From NCBI RefSeq assembly GCF_965218685.1, contig NZ_OZ244657.1, positions 62,001-126,000 on the forward strand: a DNA stretch of 64,000 bases. Reading direction: 5' to 3'. The stretch comes from Thalassobius sp965218685. GTDB lineage: Bacteria > Pseudomonadota > Alphaproteobacteria > Rhodobacterales > Rhodobacteraceae. Below the pieces are notes generated by a model that worked only from the letters and a program-made list of their open reading frames with translations, searched no databases and was not told the DNA's origin. The position numbers were made by a program, and so were the translations under genes. This document shows, piece by piece, positions 1-8,662 of this stretch. Within the stretch, counting starts at the first letter, position 1. The number at the start of each line of letters is the position of its first letter.

Positions 1-746
1 TTGTTCAGCGGCAGGAAGTCGACCAGGCGGCGAACTTCGGCAAGCGCTTCGACGTCGTTTTCAAACGCGCCATCGGCGACCGAAGATTTCTTGGTGTGGG
101 TGCTTGCGCCGCCCAGCTCCTCGGCGGTGACGACCTCGTTGGTGACGGTTTTCACAACGTCAGGGCCGGTCACGAACATGTACGAGCTGTCCTTCACCAT
201 GAAGATGAAGTCGGTCATCGCGGGCGAATACACGGCACCACCGGCGCAGGGGCCCATGATCACCGAAATCTGCGGGATCACACCCGAGGCCATGATGTTG
301 CGCTGGAAAATCTCGGCATAGCCAGCCAGCGCATCCACGCCTTCCTGGATCCGGGCGCCGCCCGAATCGTTCAGGCCAATCACAGGCGCACCGTTCTGCA
401 TGGCCATGTCCATGATCTTGCAGATCTTCATCGCGTGGGTCGCAGACACCGAGCCCCCCAGAACCGTAAAGTCCTGGCTGAACACATAGACCATACGGCC
501 GTTAATGGTGCCCCACCCGGTGATGACGCCATCACCTGCGGGTTTTTGATTTTCCATACCGAAATCAGTGCAGCGGTGCGACACAAACATGTCGAACTCT
601 TCAAACGAATCTTCGTCCAGCAGCAGCTCGATCCGCTCGCGGGCGGTCAGCTTGCCCTTGGCGTGCTGGCTGTCGATACGTTTTTGACCCCCACCCAAAC
701 GGGCGTCGGCGCGGCGGCTTTCCAGTTCCTGGAGGATATCTTTCAT
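1..746 (-). CDS. pccB: Propionyl-CoA carboxylase beta subunit (partial, C-terminus cut by window edge)
   Basis: Carboxyltransferase subunit of the biotin-dependent enzyme that converts propionyl-CoA to methylmalonyl-CoA in the cytoplasm. The visible 248 residues begin with MKDILQELESRRADARLGGG and contain the ARERIELLLD segment and a GGARIQEG acyl-CoA-binding stretch typical of PccB/AccD carboxyltransferases. The ATG at 746 follows a purine-rich GGGG ribosome site. The C-terminal half lies outside the window. Upstream (toward 949) is a 200-bp region with TTTGCAAA sites, and an ScfR-type regulator lies two genes away; in Rhodobacter sphaeroides the ScfR protein PccR controls pccB through TTTGCAAA motifs (established knowledge), so the same control is inferred here. 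Confidence 0.95.
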   Translation of the reverse strand, partial: MKDILQELESRRADARLGGGQKRIDSQHAKGKLTARERIELLLDEDSFEEFDMFVSHRCTDFGMENQKPAGDGVITGWGTINGRMVYVFSQDFTVLGGSVSATHAMKICKIMDMAMQNGAPVIGLNDSGGARIQEGVDALAGYAEIFQRNIMASGVIPQISVIMGPCAGGAVYSPAMTDFIFMVKDSSYMFVTGPDVVKTVTNEVVTAEELGGASTHTKKSSVADGAFENDVEALAEVRRLVDFLPLN

Positions 747-815
747 GTCGGTCCCCTTCTGAATTGAATCGGGTATAAGGGCACGTGCTGCACACGCAAA
801 GACATTTTCGGCAAA

Positions 816-823
816 TTTGCAAA
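816..823. promoter_or_regulatory. TTTGCAAA palindrome, candidate ScfR/PccR operator
   Basis: Perfect 8-bp palindrome TTTGCAAA, inside a longer GCAAATTTGCAAAT context, 70 bp upstream of the pccB start. The same octamer occurs twice ahead of the scfR-type gene at 2237. It is the motif known for PccR. Confidence 0.65.
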
Positions 824-847
824 TTTTTGGCAAGCGGATGAAGGCGA

Positions 848-855
848 ATTGCAAA
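848..855. promoter_or_regulatory. Near-match ATTGCAAA, possible second ScfR half-site
   Basis: One mismatch to TTTGCAAA, 32 bp from the perfect copy at 816, about three helical turns away. It lies between divergent pccB and the MFS gene and could serve either promoter. Confidence 0.4.
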
Positions 856-948
856 TGTGCTAATTCGTGCCGTTACGTGGCGCCATTTGATCCAGAACTC
901 AGACGTCGGTGGTGGACAAACTGTCGCGCCCGTTTTAATTATTCGCAC

Positions 949-2166
949 ATGAACAGTAGACCTGCGGCCCGATATCTGAACCGGACCTCTGCACCCCATA
1001 TTTCGACACTGATTTTCCTGGCCGGCATCTCGGCCCTGGTCATGAACATTTTCCTGCCGTCCTTGCCGGCAATGTCCGATCATTTCGGGGTTGAATACAG
1101 CTTTATGCAGCTGTCCGTCGCGCTCTATCTGGGTGTGAGCGGGTTTTTGCAGATTTTCATCGGCCCGCTGTCGGACAAATTCGGCCGCCGGCCCGTGGTT
1201 CTGACGGGCGTGTCGATTTATTGCCTGGCCACCATCGGCTGCCTCATGGCGCAAAGCGGCGAGGTTTTCATGATCTTCCGCATGCTTCAGGCCGTGATCG
1301 CTGTCGGCCTTGTGCTGTCCCGCGCCGTGATCCGGGACATGGTGCCCGGCGCGCAGGCGGCCTCGATGATCGGTTATGTCACCATGGGCATGTCGCTGGT
1401 GCCGATGCTGGGCCCGGCTTTGGGCGGTTACCTGCAAGAACATTTCGGCTGGCAATCCAACTTCTACGTCCTGCTGGCCGTTGGTCTGTTTCTGCTGGCG
1501 CTGATCTGGGCCGATCTTGGAGAGACCGCGCCGAAATCGGACAACTCGCTGGTTCAGCAGTTTCGCGAATATCCCGAGCTTCTGACCTCGCCGCGGTTCT
1601 GGGGCTATTGCATGGCAGCGGCCTTCGGCTCGGGGGCGTTTTTTGCCTATCTGGGCGGGGCGCCCTTTGTCGGCATCAACGTCTATGACCTGGAGCCCGC
1701 ACAGCTGGGCACCTATTTCATGGCGCCGGGCGTGGGGTATTTCGCTGGCAACTTCCTTTCAGGTCGGTATTCAGCGCGGGTGGGGATCAATCGCATGGTT
1801 CTGCTCGGAGCGCTGATCGCCTGCATTGGCCCGCTGATCCCGCTAAGCCTGCATCTGCTTGGCGCGAACACCGCGTTCACCTTTTTTGGCAGTATCGTTT
1901 TCATCGGCCTGGGCAACGGCATGACCCTGCCGAACGCCAACGCTGGTATGCTTTCGGTGCGCCCTCATCTGGCCGGCACGGCCGCTGGGCTGGGCGGAGC
2001 CATCATGATCGGAGGCGGCGCGGCCCTGTCCGCGCTGGCGGGCGCGATGCTGACGCCAGGCTCGGGGGATTTGCCTTTGCTGACACTGATGCTGACGACC
2101 TGCGCCCTGTCCATCGTCGCGATCTTGCTGGTAATCCGGCGCGAGCGTCAGCTGGGAACGCTCTGA
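949..2166 (+). CDS. Bcr/CflA-family MFS drug-type efflux transporter
   Basis: 405-residue membrane protein with about 12 hydrophobic segments. The MFS loop-2 motif GPLSDKFGRRP is at residues 72-82, and the N-terminus (FLPSLPAMSDHFG) is characteristic of the Bcr/CflA subfamily of proton-driven exporters in the inner membrane. The frame is open upstream to 817, but that extension is not hydrophobic and the ATG at 949 gives the usual family length of about 400 residues. It is divergent from pccB and followed by the ScfR regulator 70 bp downstream. The substrate cannot be read from the sequence. Placement between pccB and its probable regulator may mean it shares their control. Confidence 0.85.
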   Translation: MNSRPAARYLNRTSAPHISTLIFLAGISALVMNIFLPSLPAMSDHFGVEYSFMQLSVALYLGVSGFLQIFIGPLSDKFGRRPVVLTGVSIYCLATIGCLMAQSGEVFMIFRMLQAVIAVGLVLSRAVIRDMVPGAQAASMIGYVTMGMSLVPMLGPALGGYLQEHFGWQSNFYVLLAVGLFLLALIWADLGETAPKSDNSLVQQFREYPELLTSPRFWGYCMAAAFGSGAFFAYLGGAPFVGINVYDLEPAQLGTYFMAPGVGYFAGNFLSGRYSARVGINRMVLLGALIACIGPLIPLSLHLLGANTAFTFFGSIVFIGLGNGMTLPNANAGMLSVRPHLAGTAAGLGGAIMIGGGAALSALAGAMLTPGSGDLPLLTLMLTTCALSIVAILLVIRRERQLGTL

Positions 2167-2185
2167 GCCCTCTTGCCGCAACGGG

Positions 2186-2193
2186 TTTGCAAA
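2186..2193. promoter_or_regulatory. TTTGCAAA site upstream of the ScfR-type gene (distal)
   Basis: Perfect TTTGCAAA palindrome, 44 bp before the start codon at 2237. With the copy at 2216 it forms a pair 30 bp apart, suggesting autoregulation. Confidence 0.6.
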
Positions 2194-2215
2194 GCTACCC
2201 TGACCCCACAGTTAA

Positions 2216-2223
2216 TTTGCAAA
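2216..2223. promoter_or_regulatory. TTTGCAAA site upstream of the ScfR-type gene (proximal)
   Basis: Second perfect TTTGCAAA copy, only 14 bp before the ATG at 2237 and overlapping the region expected for the transcript leader; well placed for repression or autoregulation. Confidence 0.6.
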
Positions 2224-2236
2224 CGCCCGAGGCATC

Positions 2237-3634
2237 ATGGCCACCCAAAAACTTTATGCCGGTGCAAAACTGCGCGAGACCCGCACGCGGCTGGCGCTGA
2301 CGCAAAAGGAATTCGCCGCCAAGCTGGGCGTGTCCCTGCCCTATCTGAACCAGATGGAGAACAACAACCGCCCGGTGTCCACCACCGTGGTGTTGGCCTT
2401 GGCGCAAGAGTTCGGCTTTGACGTTACCGAGCTGAGCACGGGCGATTCTGAACGGCTGGTCAGTGACATGCGCGAAGCGATGGCCGATCCGGTCTTTGCC
2501 GATGCCTCGCCGCCGCTGGCGGATTTGCGTCTGACCGCCTCGAACGCGCCGGCCTTGGCCCGCGCCTTTCTGGATCTGCACCGCGCGTATCGGCAAACCC
2601 ACGAACGGCTGGCCAGTCTGGACGAAGCTTTGGGCCGCGAGGACAGCCGCACCCAGCCCAGCCCCTGGGACGAGGTTCGCGACTTTTTCCATTATTGCGA
2701 CAACTACATCGACGCTGTGGACCGTGCCGCCGAGCATTTCGCCCAAGGTGCAGGCGAGCAAGGCATCCGCACTCACGCCATGCACACCCTGCGCGCCGCC
2801 GGGATTACGGTCAAATCGCAGGCCTGCGACACGACCCGCTTTTTCGATCGTGAAAGCCGCATCCTGATCCTGTCCAACCGCGCCGCACCCGAAACCCAGA
2901 CCTTTCAGTTGCTGCTGCAAATCGCGTTGCTGCATCAGGACAAGCTGCTTGAGGCAACGCTGGATCTGGCCCGTTTCCAAACCGAAGAGGCCCGCTCGAT
3001 CGCGAAAATCGGGCTGGCCAACTATTTCGCGGGGGCCAGTCTGATGCCCTATGGCGCTTTTCTGGCCGCCGCGCAGGCCACGCGCCACGATCTGGAACTG
3101 CTGGCCCACCAGTTCGGCGCCTCGATCGAGCAGGTCGCCCATCGACTTTCGACACTCCAGCGGCCCAGCGCCAAGGGTATTCCGTTCTTCTTTGTCCGTG
3201 TCGATCAGGCCGGCACGATCACCAAACGCCACAGCGCCACACGCCTGCAATTCGCCCGTTTCGGCGGGGCATGCCCGCTGTGGAACGTGCACCAAGCCTT
3301 TGAAACACCAGGCCGTTTTCTGCGCCAGTTGGCCGAGACCCCGGACGGCGTGCGCTATATCAGCCTGGCGCGGGATGTCTCGAAACCAGCGGGCAGTTTT
3401 GGTGCGCCGGTGCGCCGTTTCGCGATCTCTTTGGGCTGCGAGGTGCGCCACGCGCATGATCTGGTCTATGCCGATGATCTGGATCTGACCAACCCTAAAG
3501 CTTACGAGCCCATCGGGATTTCCTGCCGGATCTGCGAACGCAAAGACTGCCACCAACGCTCAGTTCCGCCATTGGAACGCAGGCTAACCATTGACGCGAA
3601 TGAGCGCGGTCTGCTGCCATACCGGGTGGATTGA
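2237..3634 (+). CDS. ScfR-family XRE/DUF2083 transcriptional regulator (PccR-like)
   Basis: 465 residues. Residues about 10-60 form an XRE helix-turn-helix (LTQKEFAAKLGVSLPYLNQM). The middle is an IrrE/ImmA-like region without an evident HExxH, and the C-terminus is DUF2083-like with a Cys-rich CRICERKDCHQR segment. This is the architecture of short-chain fatty acyl-CoA regulators (RamB, PccR). The ATG at 2237 is preceded by GAGG. Two TTTGCAAA palindromes lie directly upstream and another precedes pccB, so regulation of propionyl-CoA carboxylase is inferred. The stop overlaps the next start (TGATG at 3632-3636), so the hydrolase that follows is probably translationally coupled. Confidence 0.85.
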   Translation: MATQKLYAGAKLRETRTRLALTQKEFAAKLGVSLPYLNQMENNNRPVSTTVVLALAQEFGFDVTELSTGDSERLVSDMREAMADPVFADASPPLADLRLTASNAPALARAFLDLHRAYRQTHERLASLDEALGREDSRTQPSPWDEVRDFFHYCDNYIDAVDRAAEHFAQGAGEQGIRTHAMHTLRAAGITVKSQACDTTRFFDRESRILILSNRAAPETQTFQLLLQIALLHQDKLLEATLDLARFQTEEARSIAKIGLANYFAGASLMPYGAFLAAAQATRHDLELLAHQFGASIEQVAHRLSTLQRPSAKGIPFFFVRVDQAGTITKRHSATRLQFARFGGACPLWNVHQAFETPGRFLRQLAETPDGVRYISLARDVSKPAGSFGAPVRRFAISLGCEVRHAHDLVYADDLDLTNPKAYEPIGISCRICERKDCHQRSVPPLERRLTIDANERGLLPYRVD

Positions 3635-4434
3635 TGCGGCGACTGGTTTTCAAGCTGGTGCTGCTGGCCGGCATCGTTCTGGCCGTGGCCGCCGCTGCAA
3701 GTCAGGCGGAAAGGTTTCTGTTCTACCCCTTCGATCCGCGCCATGTTTCGCCGCAGGATGCGGGCCTGTCCGGCGTCACCGAAACCCGCTTAAGCACCCC
3801 GGATGGGGAAACCCTGATCGTCTGGTCGGCGCCCCCGAAAGGTGGCATGCCGGTGATCCTGTATTTTCACGGAAACGCCGGAAACCTGGCTGTGCGCGCG
3901 GCGCGGTTTCAACGGATGATGGACCAGGGGTTCGGGCTGATTGCACCGGCCTATCGCGGATCATCCGGCAGTACCGGCACCCCGTCCGAGGAAACCCTGA
4001 TTGCTGATGCCAAGCTTGTCGCCGCCCATCCCGGCTGGCCCAAATCGGACAAGCGCGCGATCTATGGCGAAAGCTTGGGCACCGCTGTTGCCATCGCGCT
4101 GCTTGCCCAAGGGGGCAATGCAGACGCCCTACTGCTTGAGGCGCCACTGACTTCGATCCAGGCGATGGCGCAGACGCATTACCCCTCGCTTGCACCCTTG
4201 ACCGATAAGTTGCGCAATCAATGGCCCTCGCTTAGCCGCGCCCAGCATCTGAAGCTGCCGATGATGATCATACACGGAACCGAGGACACGCTGATTCCCA
4301 TAGAAATGGGGCGGCAGATCCATGCTGCCGCCCCATCTAAGGACAAATCGTTCCTTGCCGTCAAAGGCGCCGGCCATACCGACCTTTGGCGCAACTGGAC
4401 CATGACCCGCATGTGGCGGTTCCTAGCCCGGTAG
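3634..4434 (+). CDS. Membrane-anchored alpha/beta hydrolase (BEM46/ABHD17-like)
   Basis: 266 residues. An N-terminal hydrophobic segment (residues 4-23) should act as a signal anchor. The hydrolase fold shows an oxyanion loop FHGNAGN (79-85), nucleophile elbow GESLG with Ser147, acid Asp218 in HGTEDTLIP and His248 in GAGHTDLW, so the catalytic triad is intact. The family contains serine hydrolases of uncertain substrate, including depalmitoylase-like and esterase members. The ATG at 3634 overlaps the regulator's stop by one base, and the chain is cotranscribed with it. No function in propionate metabolism is proven; a thioesterase or esterase role is only a guess from context. Confidence 0.8.
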   Translation: MRRLVFKLVLLAGIVLAVAAAASQAERFLFYPFDPRHVSPQDAGLSGVTETRLSTPDGETLIVWSAPPKGGMPVILYFHGNAGNLAVRAARFQRMMDQGFGLIAPAYRGSSGSTGTPSEETLIADAKLVAAHPGWPKSDKRAIYGESLGTAVAIALLAQGGNADALLLEAPLTSIQAMAQTHYPSLAPLTDKLRNQWPSLSRAQHLKLPMMIIHGTEDTLIPIEMGRQIHAAAPSKDKSFLAVKGAGHTDLWRNWTMTRMWRFLAR

Positions 4435-4441
4435 ACTGGCC

Positions 4442-4684
4442 TCAGGCGGTTTCCTTGATCATCGCATAAAGCTCGTCTTTCAGGACCGAGCGGCGCTTGC
4501 GCATATCATTTTCGGCAAGCTGCTCAACGGGTTCCACGTTGGTTTCAGCGCGGTGCACGGCGCGGTTCAGCTCGTGGTATTCCTCGGCCAGTTTGGCGAA
4601 ATGAGCATTGGATTGCTTCAGCTGGCTGATGGCAGCAGCATGTTCGGGGAACTCTTCATGAAGCTCGTGGGGGGTATTCGACAT
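4442..4684 (-). CDS. DUF465 (YdcH-like) small coiled-coil protein
   Basis: 80 residues, highly charged and helical. The central segment (SQLKQSNAHFAKLAEEYHEL, about residues 20-39) and the C-terminal KRRSVLKDELYAMIK match the DUF465/YdcH family, whose function is unknown. Start at 4684 is preceded by AGGAGA. It converges on the alpha/beta hydrolase with 7 bp between the stops and is a single-gene unit. Confidence 0.85.
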   Translation of the reverse strand: MSNTPHELHEEFPEHAAAISQLKQSNAHFAKLAEEYHELNRAVHRAETNVEPVEQLAENDMRKRRSVLKDELYAMIKETA

Positions 4685-4786
4685 CGCGCGATCTCCTTCC
4701 TGTCGTTAGTTTCAACAGAGCCTACCCAAGCCACATGCAAGCGACCTTGATACGGATCAACCCAATCGCGCAAACAGGCAAAAAGC

Positions 4787-5344
4787 TCACACCATGTCTG
4801 CCCCGTATTCCAGGATCAAAGGCACGATCAGGTCTTCTTCATCCTCAAGATGTCGGATCAGGTAACGCTGGAACGCTTGTTGCACCGCCAAAAGGTCCGC
4901 CACGTCGATTCGCGCAACGTCACCGGCCTGAATCTCGCGCAACACCAAATTGGATTGCTCGGCTAATTGCGCCATCTGGTCGTCCAGCGCATGGTGGTCT
5001 GCGTCCAGCAGGTCGAACCCGTCCAGCAAACGCGCATCCAACCCCCGAAACATAGGGAAATAGTGGTCGTCTTCGATCCCGTGATGGCCATGCAGCTGGT
5101 CCAGCAAAAACCCCGTCAATCGCGGCATCTCGGCGCCATAACGCGGCGCGCGCGCGTCCAGCATCGCCTGCGTATCGCGCACCAAGCGTGTCATCACCTG
5201 GCGAAACATCCCGTGCCGCTCCAGCCAAAACGCCGTCAGCCCATTAAAATGGGCATGCCCTGTCCACATGTCCCGAGGGTACTGAGCGCGCAACACCTGC
5301 AAGTGCTCTGGCAACCCGTCGCGTAATTCCAATCGATTCAACAT
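4787..5344 (-). CDS. Hemerythrin-like HHE-domain protein
   Basis: 185 residues, nearly all helical, with the His/Glu pattern of the hemerythrin/HHE cation-binding domain: His30 and His32, His44, the HGHHGIEDDHYFP cluster at about 85-97, DADHHAL near 117 and a terminal HLEDEEDLIVP. These are candidate di-iron ligands. Such proteins bind oxygen, NO or iron; which of these applies is not visible here. The ATG at 5344 is chosen, although in-frame GTG (5347) and TTG (5356) lie just upstream and no start has a strong ribosome site. The upstream region is AT-rich (about 5350-5395). Confidence 0.85.
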   Translation of the reverse strand: MLNRLELRDGLPEHLQVLRAQYPRDMWTGHAHFNGLTAFWLERHGMFRQVMTRLVRDTQAMLDARAPRYGAEMPRLTGFLLDQLHGHHGIEDDHYFPMFRGLDARLLDGFDLLDADHHALDDQMAQLAEQSNLVLREIQAGDVARIDVADLLAVQQAFQRYLIRHLEDEEDLIVPLILEYGADMV

Positions 5345-5441
5345 CACAAACGCCAAACATCATTTTCATTTTCAAAATATCTTAGGGATGCGCAAAAATA
5401 ATCCCCGATTTTCGTAGGAGGGGGCTGCGCGCCCCTTCCGC

Positions 5442-7088
5442 TTATCGCTGCGCGTTTCTCCAGTCCGGGTGCATCCAGGGGGCCAGGTTTTCCGGCCCCA
5501 GAGGATCACGCCCCAACAGCAAATCGCTGACCTTCTCGCCCACCATAATCGACGGGGCGTTCAGGTTGCCATTGGTAATCCGCGGGAAAATCGAGCTGTC
5601 AGCAACCCGCAGCCCGTCCACACCAATCACCCGCGCCTGCGGATCAACCACTGCCAGCGGATCGTCCGCACGCCCCATCCGGCAGGTGCCGCAGGGGTGA
5701 TAGGCACTTTCGGCGTGCTCGCGAATAAAGCTGTCCAGTTCGTCATCGGTTTGCAGATCGGCGCCGGGCTGAATCTCGTGTTTCAGGAAGGGTTTGAACG
5801 CCTCTTGCCCGAACACCTCGCGCGTCAGGCGCAGGCATTGGCGGAAATCACGCCAATCGCTTTCTTCGGACATATAATTGAAGCGGATCACCGGCGCGTC
5901 CTTGGGATCGGCCGAGCGCAAGGTCACTGCCCCGCGCGATTCGCTGCGCATCGGACCGACATGGGCCTGGAATCCATGCCCCTCGGCGGCAGCCTTGCCA
6001 TCATAGCGTACGGCGATGGGCAAGAAGTGGTACTGAATGTCCGGATAATCAACGCCCGCGTTCGAGCGGATAAACCCAGCGCTTTCGAACTGGTTACTTG
6101 CCCCCAGCCCCTTGCCGGTAAGCAGCCATTGCGCGCCGATCACCCCTTTCCAGATCAGGTTCCAATATTTGTACAAAGTCACCGGCTGGCTGGCCGCCAT
6201 CTGCATATAAACCTCAAGGTGATCTTGCAGGTTCGCGCCCACGCCGGGCCGGTCCGCCACCACGTCAATCCCATGCTCGGCCAGATGCGCGCCCGCGCCG
6301 ATCCCCGATTGCATCAGCAGCTTGGGCGAATTGATGGACGAGGCCGCCAGCACCACCTCGCGCCGCGCGCGGATGATCTGACGCTGGCCGCCCCGCTCGA
6401 TCTCAACCCCGACGGCGCGGCCTTCTTCGATCACCACTTTGCAGGCCAACCCCCGCACCACATCCACGTTGTAATGCTTCCTGGCAGGCTTCAGATAGGC
6501 ATTCGCGGCTGACCAGCGCCGCCCCTTGTAAACCGTCTGCTCCATCGGGCCGAAACCCTCTTGCTGCTGACCGTTGTAGTCCTGTGTCACCGGGTATCCG
6601 GCCTGCTTTCCGGCCTCAACAAAGGCATGAAACAGAGGGTTCTTGCGCGGCCCACGCGTGACATGCAAAGGCCCGTCCGTCCCCCGATATTCCGAGGTCC
6701 CGCCGTGCCATGTCTCCATCCGTTTGAAATAGGGCAGCACGTCGGCATAACCCCAGCCATCTGCGCCAACCTCGGCCCAGTGATCGAAATCACAGGCATG
6801 GCCGCGCACAAACACCATCCCGTTGATCGAGGACGACCCCCCGATCACCTTGCCCCGCGGCGTCGCCAAACGGCGGTTGTCCAAATGCGGCTCGGGCTCG
6901 GATTGGTACCCCCAGTCGTAAATCCCCATATTCATTGGATAGGACAAAGCCGCCGGCATCTGGATGAACGGCCCGGCATCGCTGCCGCCGTACTCGATCA
7001 CCAACACGCTCGCCCCGGCCTCGCCCAACCGATAAGCCATGGCGCAGCCAGCACTGCCTGCGCCCACGATCACGAAATCCGCTTCCAT
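5442..7088 (-). CDS. betA: Choline dehydrogenase (GMC oxidoreductase)
   Basis: 548 residues, FAD-dependent, oxidising choline to betaine aldehyde at the inner membrane. The N-terminal FAD-binding motif GAGSAG is at residues 9-14. GMC signatures include GGSSSINGM, and the C-terminal catalytic region reads HPCGTCRMG and NGNLNAPS. The ATG at 7088 sits 8 nt from a GGAG; another in-frame ATG at 7094 is too close to it. Last gene of the minus-strand bet operon after betI, betC and betB; 91 bp separate it from betB. Member of the choline-to-glycine-betaine osmoprotectant pathway. Confidence 0.93.
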   Translation of the reverse strand: MEADFVIVGAGSAGCAMAYRLGEAGASVLVIEYGGSDAGPFIQMPAALSYPMNMGIYDWGYQSEPEPHLDNRRLATPRGKVIGGSSSINGMVFVRGHACDFDHWAEVGADGWGYADVLPYFKRMETWHGGTSEYRGTDGPLHVTRGPRKNPLFHAFVEAGKQAGYPVTQDYNGQQQEGFGPMEQTVYKGRRWSAANAYLKPARKHYNVDVVRGLACKVVIEEGRAVGVEIERGGQRQIIRARREVVLAASSINSPKLLMQSGIGAGAHLAEHGIDVVADRPGVGANLQDHLEVYMQMAASQPVTLYKYWNLIWKGVIGAQWLLTGKGLGASNQFESAGFIRSNAGVDYPDIQYHFLPIAVRYDGKAAAEGHGFQAHVGPMRSESRGAVTLRSADPKDAPVIRFNYMSEESDWRDFRQCLRLTREVFGQEAFKPFLKHEIQPGADLQTDDELDSFIREHAESAYHPCGTCRMGRADDPLAVVDPQARVIGVDGLRVADSSIFPRITNGNLNAPSIMVGEKVSDLLLGRDPLGPENLAPWMHPDWRNAQR

Positions 7089-7179
7089 TGTCATTGCTCC
7101 GCTTGGCCGCTCCATGACCCGCGCCTCTCGGGACGGGGGTGGGCGGGCGGGCCGGCCCGAGAGGCGCGGCCCAAAGGTG

Positions 7180-8640
7180 TCAGAAAGGCGCCTCAACAGC
7201 ATCCATGCGCACGAAAACCGATTTCAGCTGCGAATAATGCTCGATGGCCGCCTTGGAATTCTCACGCCCCACGCCCGAGGCTTTCACACCACCGAACGGC
7301 ACCTCCACGGGCGCGTCATTGTAGGAATTGATGAAACAGGTGCCCGCCTGGAACCCCGCCACCATCCGATGAGCCCGCGCCAGATCACGGGTGAACACAC
7401 CCGCCGCCAGCCCGAACTCGGTATCGTTGGCCCGCGCCAGAACCTCGTCTTCCTCCTCGAAGTCCAACACGCACATCACCGGGCCAAAAATCTCTTCGCG
7501 CGCGATCACCATGTTGTCGCGAACATCGGCAAACACCGTCGGTTCGATGAAAAACCCTTTATTGTCCAGTCTCTTACCACCACAGACCAGCCGAGCGCCC
7601 TCTTCCTGGCCCTTGGCGACATAGCGCTCCACGATGGCCAGCTGACCTTCGGACACCATGGGGCCAAAGCTGACATCCTCGTCCATCGGATCGCCGATTT
7701 TGGCATCCGCCAACCGTTCGGTCAGGCGCTTCAGGAATGCCTCTTTGATGCCCTTTTGCACGAACACCCGCGTCCCGTTCGAGCACACCTGCCCCGAGGA
7801 ATAGAAGTTCCCCAGGATCGCGCCACCCACAGCATCCTCGATATCCGCATCATCGAAAATCACCAGGGGGGACTTCCCGCCCAGCTCCATCGTGACGTGT
7901 TTCATCTGGCCCGCTGCGGCGGCATAAACCTTGCGCCCCGTGGGCACCGATCCGGTCAAGGACACCTTATCCACACGCGGGTCAGTCACCAGGTTCCCGC
8001 CGACTTCGCCCATGCCCTGGACAACGTTGAACAGCCCTGCAGGCAGGCCTGCCTCGTGCAGAATTTCAGCGACTTTCAGTGCACAAAGCGGCGTGGTTTC
8101 CGAGGGTTTGAACACCATCGCATTGCCGCAGGCCAGCGCCGGCGCGGCCTTCCAGCAGGCGATCTGCGTGGGATAGTTCCACGCGCCGATGCCGACACAA
8201 ACCCCCAACGCCTCGCGCACCGTGTAGGCCCAGTTGCCATCGCCCAGCGGGATATGCTCGCCGGTCAGGGACGCGGCCAGCCCCCCGAAATATTCCAACG
8301 CATCCGCGCCCGAGCTCGCGTCGGCCACCAGCGTTTCCTGTAGGGGTTTGCCGGTGTCATAGGTCTCTAGAATCGACAGGTCGCGATTGCGGTCGCGGAT
8401 TATATCAGCCGCACGGCGCAGGATGCGGCCGCGCTCGGTGCCCGGCAACGCCGCCCATTCCGCCTGAGCCTCTCTGGCTGCGTTTAACGCCGCATCAATC
8501 ACGGACGGAGTGGCAGCATGCACGGTCGCGATCACCTCGCCGGTGGCAGGATAGATCACCTCGATCGGCGTGCCCTCTGTGTCCTCAAGATAGGCGCCGT
8601 TCACGAAATGGCTGGCAGTGGGTTGAGTCGGATAGGTCAT
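7180..8640 (-). CDS. betB: Betaine aldehyde dehydrogenase
   Basis: 486 residues; NAD(P)-dependent aldehyde dehydrogenase superfamily, oxidising betaine aldehyde to glycine betaine. General-base Glu252 lies in MELGGKSP and nucleophile Cys286 in SSGQVCSNGT, with the cofactor-binding FKPSETTP at 177-184. The N-terminus could extend to 8703, but the ATG at 8640 has a good AGGAAAAAC ribosome site and gives the family length. Third gene of betICBA, 22 bp after betC. Confidence 0.93.
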   Translation of the reverse strand: MTYPTQPTASHFVNGAYLEDTEGTPIEVIYPATGEVIATVHAATPSVIDAALNAAREAQAEWAALPGTERGRILRRAADIIRDRNRDLSILETYDTGKPLQETLVADASSGADALEYFGGLAASLTGEHIPLGDGNWAYTVREALGVCVGIGAWNYPTQIACWKAAPALACGNAMVFKPSETTPLCALKVAEILHEAGLPAGLFNVVQGMGEVGGNLVTDPRVDKVSLTGSVPTGRKVYAAAAGQMKHVTMELGGKSPLVIFDDADIEDAVGGAILGNFYSSGQVCSNGTRVFVQKGIKEAFLKRLTERLADAKIGDPMDEDVSFGPMVSEGQLAIVERYVAKGQEEGARLVCGGKRLDNKGFFIEPTVFADVRDNMVIAREEIFGPVMCVLDFEEEDEVLARANDTEFGLAAGVFTRDLARAHRMVAGFQAGTCFINSYNDAPVEVPFGGVKASGVGRENSKAAIEHYSQLKSVFVRMDAVEAPF

Positions 8641-8662
8641 TGTTTTTCCTATAGGTTTGGGG

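Noticed and set aside
2195..3556. Minus-strand open frame of about 450 codons
   Set aside because: Exactly antisense to the ScfR-type gene; no recognisable domain, His/Gln/Gly-rich composition typical of antisense of GC-rich genes.
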